DNA of 7,683 nucleotides, taken from the NCBI GenBank assembly GCA_003533825.1, contig DQCG01000273.1, positions 1 to 7,683 on the forward strand. The letters are read 5' to 3'. Made by a program: the position numbers and the translations under genes. Position 1 is the stretch's first letter, and each line of letters starts with the position of its first letter. Under the pieces are notes generated by a model, which was not told the DNA's origin, searched no databases, and was given only the letters and a program-made list of their open reading frames with translations. Origin of the DNA: Phycisphaerales bacterium. GTDB taxonomy: Bacteria > Planctomycetota > Phycisphaerae > Sedimentisphaerales > Anaerobacaceae. Below, one piece after another: positions 1 through 5,515 of the stretch.

Positions 1-143
1 ATCATGCCACTTTCTGAATCGGATTGCAAACATTTCTCCGGACTTGGACAAGTGATATTGATAGCGCTCTAATACTTGTTGCTAATAAGAGAATTATATT
101 TTATAAGAAGAATCCATAAGATATAAGCATACGAGGAGTAGAA
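1..143 (+). other. AT-rich leader upstream of the beta-helix gene, possible tail of an upstream gene
   Basis: Two forward frames are open from the left edge: one closes at TGA 53-55 and would end in ...NISPDLDK, the other at TAA 70-72. Either could be the last codons of an upstream gene, but the piece is too short to identify. The remaining stretch is AT-rich. A weak sigma70-like pair can be drawn (TTGATA at 58-63, 17 bases, GCTAAT at 81-86), but several equally poor alternatives exist, so no promoter is called. A Shine-Dalgarno-like GAGGAG sits at 133-138, five bases before the ATG at 144. No terminator hairpin is visible. Confidence 0.35.
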
Positions 144-1826
144 ATGAGAAAACAGCTTTTAATCTTGATAAGATTGTCTAATCTCATTCTTTTAATCTTT
201 CCAGTCAGTGCTCAATCAGTTGAATCTCAGTTGTGGAGAGATTTTGTAAATGGAGATCGGACAAAACTGCCTGACTTTTCTTATGCAGGCTACATGCGAG
301 GAAAAACCCGAATACCAGATGTGGATTGGTCAATATACAATGTCGTGGACTATGGTGCTGATCCGAGTCCCAACACAACAGGACGGCAAGACCTTGATGC
401 AATAAAAAAGGCCATTAAGGCTGTACCTTCGGACCAGGGCGGGGTCATCTTTTTTCCAGCAGGCACCTATGACATCGGTAATTCCAGTTCTCAATCCGAC
501 GATAACGTTATCCATTATCGGAGGGGTAAAATAGTCTGGCGCGGGCAGGGCAAGGACAAATCGATCATCTATATGAAAAAAACCACAGCCACGGCCAATA
601 CCTATACACTGAAAATCATGGTATCTGTTTTCGGTGGTGCCGCAAGTGATGAGAATCTGGACACACGAATCACCGATATTACAAGTGATGCCAAATTGAA
701 TGATTTCTCCATCGATGTCAGAAGTACATCAGGCTTGTCAGTCAACCAGTGGATTAAAATCTATATGCTTGCCGGAGAAAATGAATTCTACGATTACCTA
801 CTACCATATTCTAAATTGACTTCATGGACCACTGGCGCCCGGTTTTCCGAAAGGCATCAGATCAAATCGATTGACGGCAACACACTGACCTTCTATGAAC
901 CGATTCTGATACCCTACATAAAGCATACCGAGGGAGCCGATGGGACGAAATGGGGCATCTACACGTACCGGCATCACGAAATGATTGGCTTTGAGGATTT
1001 GTGTTTCAGGGGTAACTGGGGGCCCGGTGATCCATATTGGCCATATGTTCATCATGATCCTGCCAGTAGAGAGTATGATGACTCGGGCTGGACCGCGCTT
1101 TCAATAAATGACGTTGTCAATAGTTGGGTGAGACGATGCAAGTTTGTGAACTTCACCAATGTTCAATTTGTTAGAAATTGTGCGTTATTCTCGTATTTGG
1201 AAAATGAGATTGATCAGGATACATACTCAAGTGACGGATGGTATGGCCATCACGGAATCTTCTACATAAGCTGTAATCATTCCATAGCAGGAGCAGGTGT
1301 TACAAGATCAAGACTGACTCATGGTCCAAGTATCAATGGTTACTTGCAGGGCAGCGGCGGTAATGTCATATGGAGATATAAGTTCCATCCAAGAACAGGG
1401 CCGGACAGCCACTCATATTCGATCTGGTCAACTTTGTATGATCTAACTGAAGGTGGGCTCAAGAGAAGAGCAAGTGCTGGTGCCGGACATGGAAGACCAA
1501 ACCATCTGAAATATTTCGTTCCCTGGAATCACAAGAATACCGACCCTACAAGAGGAGACAACGTGAGTTTATCCGATCCCACACCTGAATACGATGAATA
1601 TGCTTTTTGGGATTATCAGAGGTCATTTTATTATGTGACTCCGATCGTGGTCGGAATCCATGGACAACCTGTGAACTTCCTGACATCTGGAACTGGTAAA
1701 GTAAATGCGTTAGAGTACAATAATAGAGACGATGTTACACCCAGATCCCTTTATGAAGCACAGCTTGAACTCAGACTTGGATATTTACCGGGATGGGTAT
1801 GTGAAGTTAGAGAAGGAATAGACTGA
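144..1826 (+). CDS. Secreted pectate-lyase-like right-handed beta-helix protein, DUF4955-like
   Basis: This 560-residue protein starts with a Sec signal peptide: basic MRKQ, a hydrophobic core to about residue 20, and likely cleavage after VSA or SAQ near 23-24. A short block (LWRDFVNGD, PDFSYAGY, residues 30-50) precedes the classic entry to the pectate lyase 3 / GH28-like beta-helix superfamily: VVDYGADP at 67-74, DLDAIKKAIKA at 83-93, GGVIFFPAGTYDIG at 99-112. Helix coils follow (FEDLCFRGNW near 283, WVRRCKFVNFTNV near 328). The C-terminus has IVVGIHGQPV (501-510) and SLYEAQLELRLG (535-546), which I associate from memory with DUF4955. The fold is well supported. The exact activity, lyase or hydrolase on an acidic polysaccharide, is not, because no characterised active site is recognisable. 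The start is supported by GAGGAG at 133-138. The gene is visibly more AT-rich than its right neighbour and separated from it by 197 bp, so it may be its own transcription unit or a separate acquisition. Confidence 0.8.
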   Translation: MRKQLLILIRLSNLILLIFPVSAQSVESQLWRDFVNGDRTKLPDFSYAGYMRGKTRIPDVDWSIYNVVDYGADPSPNTTGRQDLDAIKKAIKAVPSDQGGVIFFPAGTYDIGNSSSQSDDNVIHYRRGKIVWRGQGKDKSIIYMKKTTATANTYTLKIMVSVFGGAASDENLDTRITDITSDAKLNDFSIDVRSTSGLSVNQWIKIYMLAGENEFYDYLLPYSKLTSWTTGARFSERHQIKSIDGNTLTFYEPILIPYIKHTEGADGTKWGIYTYRHHEMIGFEDLCFRGNWGPGDPYWPYVHHDPASREYDDSGWTALSINDVVNSWVRRCKFVNFTNVQFVRNCALFSYLENEIDQDTYSSDGWYGHHGIFYISCNHSIAGAGVTRSRLTHGPSINGYLQGSGGNVIWRYKFHPRTGPDSHSYSIWSTLYDLTEGGLKRRASAGAGHGRPNHLKYFVPWNHKNTDPTRGDNVSLSDPTPEYDEYAFWDYQRSFYYVTPIVVGIHGQPVNFLTSGTGKVNALEYNNRDDVTPRSLYEAQLELRLGYLPGWVCEVREGID

Positions 1827-2023
1827 AATGGAGACACATGCCATGCGGTGTAACTAATAATGGAGCAAATCATGAATGGCAGACAGATTTGTCAATACAT
1901 CAGAATCTCATCAGTAACGTGCTGCGTATCGCATAAGCAAGCTTCCGCGCGTAATCCACCGTCTTTCGACAGGCATTTGAACTCATCATATTGCTTTATT
2001 CATCCACATAAAGGAGGTCAACC
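1827..2023 (+). other. Intergenic region, no convincing gene
   Basis: The 197 bases between the beta-helix gene and the ceramidase-like gene hold no recognisable RNA, terminator hairpin with T-run, or clear promoter. A 57-codon open frame from ATG 1860 to TGA 2033 runs across the next gene's Shine-Dalgarno and start. Its product has no family features and it is judged accidental. Several in-frame ATG and stop codons are scattered just after 1826, as expected for non-coding DNA. Confidence 0.5.
2011..2018 (+). promoter_or_regulatory. Near-perfect Shine-Dalgarno for the ceramidase-like gene
   Basis: AAGGAGGT lies five bases before the ATG at 2024. It matches the anti-Shine-Dalgarno over eight bases, the strongest ribosome binding site in the window. 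It fixes the start of the ceramidase-like gene and suggests efficient independent translation after the 197-bp gap. Confidence 0.85.
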
Positions 2024-3517
2024 ATGTTCTTGAGCACTCGCATAAAAAACCGGCGGATCATCCCCGTTCTGCTGATCATCGGTTTCGTTCTCAGCGCACC
2101 CGGCGTCACCAGGTCTGACGAGACCGAGTTACAGGTTGGCCTGGCGCGAGTGAAGATCACACCCGAAGAACCCATACGAATGGCAGGCTATGCCTCGCGT
2201 AACAAGCCGTCGGAGGGCGTGCTGACCGATCTGTATGCCAAGGCGATGGCGTTTGAAGATGGCCGGGGCGAGCGTGCCGTCTTGCTCACCGCCGACGTGA
2301 TCGGCTACAACGCCAAGGTGGCCAGTTTCATCTGTAGCCGGATCATGGAGAAGATAGCTCTTCAACGCCGGCAAATCCTTCTGAATCCTTCACACACCCA
2401 CACGGGACCGGTGATTGGTATGTCGGGCGCGACCTCGTACGACCTCGAAGGTGTCGAGGCAGAATGCGTACATCGGTATTGTAAAAGACTAACCGGCCAA
2501 CTTACCGACCTAGCGGTCGCAGCCCTGGCCGATTTGAGACCGGCCAAGGTCTCCTGGGGCGTAGGCGTGACTAACTTCGTGATGAACCGTCGCGAGTTCA
2601 CCGAGCGGGGCATCCGGCTGGGCTTTAATCCGCGTGGCTATGTTGATCGGAGTGTGCCCGTGTTGCGCGTCGATTCCGCAAATGGCGAACTGCGAGCATT
2701 GGTTTTCGGCTGCGCTTGTCACAATACCACACTGACCGGCAAGCACTACCAATTGTCAGGTGACTATGCAGGCTTAGCACAGCAATACGTTGAAGAGCAG
2801 CATCCCGGGGTACAGGCGATGTTCGTAATCGGTTGTGGCGGCAGTGCGAATCCCCATCCGCGGGGTACGGTCGGGGCGGCTACGCAGCACGGCCGAAGCT
2901 TGGGGGCGGAAGTGTGTCGCGTAGTGGCCGAAAAGCTTTTGCCGGTGCGTGGTCCTCTGCGCGCGGAACTCGACTACGCCGATCTGCCACTCAAGCCCGT
3001 ACCCCCGCGGAATCAGTTGGAGCAAATGATCAAGGGACCGAGTTATCTCGCGTTCAACGCTCGCCAGATGCTCGAGGCCCTCGACCGGGGCGAGCCGCTT
3101 GCCAGCAGGTATTCCGCGCCGTTCGCCGTGTGGCGGTTTGGTGACGATCTCATTTTGGTCGCTCTTCCCGGTGAAGTGGTTAATGGTTACGTACCGCTTC
3201 TTGAAAAGGTGCTGGGACCGCGCAAGCTGTGGATTGCCGGTTATTCTAATGATTGCTTCGGATATCTGCCCACCGCAACGGTGCTGGCAGAGGGCGGTTA
3301 CGAGACACGCTGCCTGTATACTGATCACGGTTTCTTCTCGCCTGAAGTCGAAATCGCAGTCCTAGCCAAAGTCCGTCAGATGGCCAAGAACGTCGGACGC
3401 CCGTTGCCTAACTCAAACAGACTGTTATATCGAGGCCGATCAGTTTGTCACGATGAGAGAAGGCACTTCCAGAACATAAGTAACTGCAATGAGTTAGCGA
3501 TGATTTCAAAGCTTTAA
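2024..3517 (+). CDS. Secreted neutral/alkaline ceramidase-like metallohydrolase
   Basis: This 497-residue protein has a Sec signal peptide (basic RIKNRRI, hydrophobic VLLIIGFVLSA, cleavage near residue 31). The body matches the N-terminal domain of neutral/alkaline non-lysosomal ceramidase: VGLARVKITPEEPIRMAGY (38-56), LLTADVIG (87-94), the zinc-binding SHTHTGP (123-129, His124 and His126), ACHNTTL with His233, PGE with Glu384, and AGYSNDCFGYLPT (405-417). Known family members use a zinc site of two His, Glu and Tyr plus a serine nucleophile to cleave amide bonds in ceramides. Here the nucleophile block is GGSANP (272-277) rather than GDxSPN, so ceramide activity is doubtful. The protein also lacks the C-terminal domain of characterised enzymes, as is common in environmental short forms. 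Residues beyond about 461 (after GRPLP) do not look like family sequence. It sits 28 bp upstream of the Tat TIM-barrel gene, which suggests co-transcription. Family assignment is firm; substrate is unknown. Confidence 0.85.
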   Translation: MFLSTRIKNRRIIPVLLIIGFVLSAPGVTRSDETELQVGLARVKITPEEPIRMAGYASRNKPSEGVLTDLYAKAMAFEDGRGERAVLLTADVIGYNAKVASFICSRIMEKIALQRRQILLNPSHTHTGPVIGMSGATSYDLEGVEAECVHRYCKRLTGQLTDLAVAALADLRPAKVSWGVGVTNFVMNRREFTERGIRLGFNPRGYVDRSVPVLRVDSANGELRALVFGCACHNTTLTGKHYQLSGDYAGLAQQYVEEQHPGVQAMFVIGCGGSANPHPRGTVGAATQHGRSLGAEVCRVVAEKLLPVRGPLRAELDYADLPLKPVPPRNQLEQMIKGPSYLAFNARQMLEALDRGEPLASRYSAPFAVWRFGDDLILVALPGEVVNGYVPLLEKVLGPRKLWIAGYSNDCFGYLPTATVLAEGGYETRCLYTDHGFFSPEVEIAVLAKVRQMAKNVGRPLPNSNRLLYRGRSVCHDERRHFQNISNCNELAMISKL

Positions 3518-3545
3518 ACTCGCATCTAAAAAAGAAAGGTATATT

Positions 3546-4496
3546 ATGTCGAAAGATTTAAACCGAAGGATTTTTCTGAAGCAGTCCGCTACGGTATCAG
3601 CGGCAGCCGTGTCAGGCTTAAATCTGGGACAAAAGGCATCCGCGGCAAAAGAAACCCTCGTAGCGCCCATGTCACAGGACACAATTAAGGGATTACCGCT
3701 GGCGAAGATAGGCCATGTCAAGATCAGCAGGTTGATCTGCGGCGGAAATCAGATTAACGGCTATGCCTACGGAAGGAACCTGATTTTCGTGGCAGGGCTG
3801 ATGAAGAACTATCTCACCGACGAAAAGATCATGGATATCCTCGAGCTGGCGGAAGAGACTGGGATCAATACCATTATCGCAAATGTGGGCTCCCGAAGCC
3901 GCGATGAGAATACCATCAGGCTGCTCAATAAATACTGGGAGGAACGAGGCGGTACGATCCAGTGGCTGGCCCAATGCAATGTATATGCAGATGACGTGAC
4001 ATGTATGATAAAAAAGGCTATCGATAACGGAGCAGTGGGTGCGTTTGTCCAGGGCGGCTGTGGAGACAAGCTCGTTAAAGACGGAAGAGTCGATGTACTG
4101 GCGCAGGCCGTTGATTTTATCAGGAAAAACGGTCTTATTGCCGGTGTGGGAGGACACATGATCGAGGTTCCGATGGCACTGGAAAAAGAGAAAGTCGATG
4201 TGGACTTCTATTTTAAAACGCTGAACAATGCGCATACGTCTGCTGTGCCGACCTATTCGGTCACGCCGGAGAGGACCATTGCCTTCATGCATAAGGTAAA
4301 GAAGCCCTGGATTGCCTATAAAGTGCTTGGTGCCGGGATCGTCCATCCAAACCAGGGTTTCAAGTATGCCTATGAAAACGGCGCGGATATAGTCGTGGCA
4401 GGGATGTTTGACTTTCAGATTGTCGAAAACGTCGCTATCGCGAAAAAAATACTCAGCGATAAGAATCTTCCCAGACGTCGCTCCTGGCGTGCCTAA
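3546..4496 (+). CDS. Tat-exported TIM-barrel protein, distantly aldo/keto reductase-like
   Basis: This 316-residue protein opens with a twin-arginine signal: RRIFLK at 7-12, a weakly hydrophobic Ala/Ser-rich stretch, and ASA near 31-33 as a likely cleavage site. The mature part begins like an aldo/keto reductase (LAKIGHVKISRLICGGN, 52-68) and continues with alternating strands and helices: ETGINTIIANVGS (104-116), IQWLAQCNVY (138-147), VGAFVQGGCGD (164-174), GLIAGVGGH (196-204), DFYFKTLNN (220-228), KPWIAYKVLGAG (253-264), GADIVVAGMFDFQIVENV (279-296). It ends in SWRA, similar to the RPWRA-like ends I recall for this planctomycete-type family, so it appears full length. The Asp, Tyr, Lys and His of the reductase tetrad are not at their expected places, so NADPH-dependent reduction should not be assumed. 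The start is supported by GAAAGGT at 3534-3540. It is probably in one transcript with the preceding gene. Confidence 0.65.
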   Translation: MSKDLNRRIFLKQSATVSAAAVSGLNLGQKASAAKETLVAPMSQDTIKGLPLAKIGHVKISRLICGGNQINGYAYGRNLIFVAGLMKNYLTDEKIMDILELAEETGINTIIANVGSRSRDENTIRLLNKYWEERGGTIQWLAQCNVYADDVTCMIKKAIDNGAVGAFVQGGCGDKLVKDGRVDVLAQAVDFIRKNGLIAGVGGHMIEVPMALEKEKVDVDFYFKTLNNAHTSAVPTYSVTPERTIAFMHKVKKPWIAYKVLGAGIVHPNQGFKYAYENGADIVVAGMFDFQIVENVAIAKKILSDKNLPRRRSWRA

Positions 4497-4518
4497 AAGT
4501 CATACCTTTGGAGAGCCC

Positions 4519-4524
4519 AAGGAG
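4519..4524 (+). promoter_or_regulatory. Shine-Dalgarno with an ATA in place of a start codon
   Basis: AAGGAG stands nine bases upstream of an ATA codon at 4534 that opens a signal-peptide-like frame. The spacing is normal for initiation, but no ATG, GTG or TTG lies at the expected position in that frame. It is either the relic of a gene start or a site for rare ATA initiation. It lies in the loop of an 8-bp inverted repeat (ATACCTTT 4502-4509, AAAGGTAT 4538-4545). Confidence 0.4.
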
Positions 4525-4533
4525 AACAAACAA

Positions 4534-4641
4534 ATAAAAAGGTATAGATCCATATTGCTGGGAGCCCAGGTGGTCATCGGCTTTGCGACGTTTGCCCCAG
4601 CGCATGAGAAGCCTGGTATGAAAGGACATGATTTATGCTGA
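4534..4641 (+). pseudogene. Signal-peptide-like coding remnant or leader peptide with ATA start
   Basis: After the Shine-Dalgarno at 4519-4524 the frame reads ATA, then KRYRSILLGAQ, VVIGFATFAPAHE, and stops at TGA 4639-4641 after 35 codons. The pattern of basic residues, a hydrophobic core and an Ala-x-Ala-like end (FAPA) is that of a Sec signal peptide. Nothing resembling a mature protein follows. The stop overlaps the ATG of the next gene at 4635, the geometry of translational coupling. I favour the remnant of a secreted-protein gene whose start was lost (ATG to ATA) and whose body was deleted. A functional coupled leader peptide is the alternative. The frame stays open leftward into the previous gene, where an ATG at 4408 exists, but that part is a shadow of the TIM-barrel gene. 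Confidence 0.35.
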
Positions 4642-5471
4642 CAAGTTTTACGAGACGGGAATTCATTGCGATTCCTTTAGTAGGAAGCATCGGGGCCATA
4701 GCCGGAGTTCAAAGCGGCAACGGAAAAACTGTTAAGCGGACACGTCAGAAACGTATAAAAATTGGCTATCATTTCTGGAACTGCAGCAGACAGTGGGACA
4801 CGGATCTGGATCTCTGCCTGCGTTTGGTAAAGGAGACCGGATATCAGGGCTTTGAAGCCTTGCTTGAGAAGGTTCGCGTTACGCCCGCACAGTTTAAGGC
4901 CAAATGCCAACAGACAGGGCTCACTTGTGCTGCCATTAGTGGAAAGTTGAAAGAGGCTATCGACTTTGCCTATGAGGTAGGTATACCGGGCATTCGATGT
5001 CATGTGCCCAAAGACCAGACAAAAAAATGGGTTGACTATGCAAGTGAACGGAAGGTTGTTATCGCCGTTCATAATCATATTGGTAGAGGTGGTCAGGGGA
5101 CCGGTTCAGTAGAGACGCGTGAAGACCTGCTGCGCTATCTGGATAAGCGTCCGGGTGTACAGGCCTGTCCGGATACGGGTCATCTCTTGTTATGCGGTGA
5201 TGATCCGGTGCAGACGATCCATGATTTGGGTGAGCGTCTGGCTTGCATTCATCTCAAGGATGTGAATCCGGAGGCGGTGGGCAAAGGCAAGAAGATGAAA
5301 AACATGTGGTTTGAACTCGGTACAGGCGCGCTGGATGTTGCGGGCGTGATGAAGGCATTGGAGAAGACCGGATATGCGGACTGGGTCATCGTTGAATACG
5401 GTAACCAGGTAGAGGATTTCTACCAAAGCGCTCGCAACATGCGCCAGGTTCTAAAAGAGCTGGGGTATTAG
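4635..5471 (+). CDS. Tat-exported sugar phosphate isomerase/epimerase-like protein
   Basis: This 278-residue protein has a short twin-arginine signal (TRREFI at 6-11, hydrophobic IPLVGSIGAIAGV to about 25). The rest is a xylose isomerase-like TIM barrel of the AP endonuclease 2 family (IolE/hydroxypyruvate isomerase-like). Candidate metal ligands and motifs are in family order: YQGFEALL with Glu74, HNH at 146-148 region (VHNHIG), PDTGHLLLCG (179-188) with Asp180 and His183, CIHLKDV (204-210), ELGTGALD (227-234) and VEYG (253-256) with Glu254. It therefore probably isomerises, epimerises or otherwise converts a sugar or keto-sugar using a divalent metal. An exported location argues against a phosphorylated substrate. 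AAAGGA at 4621-4626, eight bases upstream, supports the ATG at 4635. The start overlaps the stop of the leader-like frame before it. The gene ends 44 bp before the serine hydrolase fusion and is likely part of the same transcript. The exact reaction is not predictable. Confidence 0.8.
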   Translation: MLTSFTRREFIAIPLVGSIGAIAGVQSGNGKTVKRTRQKRIKIGYHFWNCSRQWDTDLDLCLRLVKETGYQGFEALLEKVRVTPAQFKAKCQQTGLTCAAISGKLKEAIDFAYEVGIPGIRCHVPKDQTKKWVDYASERKVVIAVHNHIGRGGQGTGSVETREDLLRYLDKRPGVQACPDTGHLLLCGDDPVQTIHDLGERLACIHLKDVNPEAVGKGKKMKNMWFELGTGALDVAGVMKALEKTGYADWVIVEYGNQVEDFYQSARNMRQVLKELGY

Positions 5472-5503
5472 GGGAGCTTACATTTGCTGTGCTCTTAACT
5501 GAT

Positions 5504-5507
5504 GGAG
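5504..5507 (+). promoter_or_regulatory. Shine-Dalgarno deciding the start of the serine hydrolase fusion
   Basis: GGAG at 5504-5507 lies eight bases before the ATG at 5516. The in-frame GTG at 5489 would give a product nine residues longer, but has no ribosome binding site at suitable distance and would put acidic residues (DGDR) ahead of the signal peptide. The ATG at 5516 is therefore preferred. Confidence 0.7.
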
Positions 5508-5515
5508 ATAGACAT

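Noticed and set aside
58..86. A sigma70-like promoter (TTGATA, 17 bases, GCTAAT) ahead of the beta-helix gene
   Set aside because: The -10 box is poor, the region is AT-rich enough to give several equal matches, and promoter rules for the likely host are uncertain.
1860..2033. A 57-codon forward open frame in the gap before the ceramidase-like gene
   Set aside because: It runs through the strong Shine-Dalgarno and start of the real gene, has no ribosome binding site of its own that stands out, and its product has no recognisable pattern.
2425..2458. Short CGACCTCG direct repeat and CCTCGA/TCGAGG hairpin in the ceramidase-like gene
   Set aside because: The units are only 6 to 8 bases in GC-rich coding sequence and are explained by codon use.
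2774..3328. A 184-codon reverse-strand open frame opposite the ceramidase-like gene
   Set aside because: It overlaps conserved ceramidase motifs on the other strand, and its translation shows no family features.
3693..4346. A 217-codon reverse-strand open frame opposite the Tat TIM-barrel gene
   Set aside because: It is fully antisense to a gene with clear signal and family motifs, has no ribosome binding site or recognisable domain, and its composition is that of a shadow frame.
5489..5515. GTG at 5489 as the start of the serine hydrolase fusion
   Set aside because: No Shine-Dalgarno precedes it at a usable distance, and it would add acidic residues before the signal peptide; ATG 5516 has GGAG eight bases upstream.
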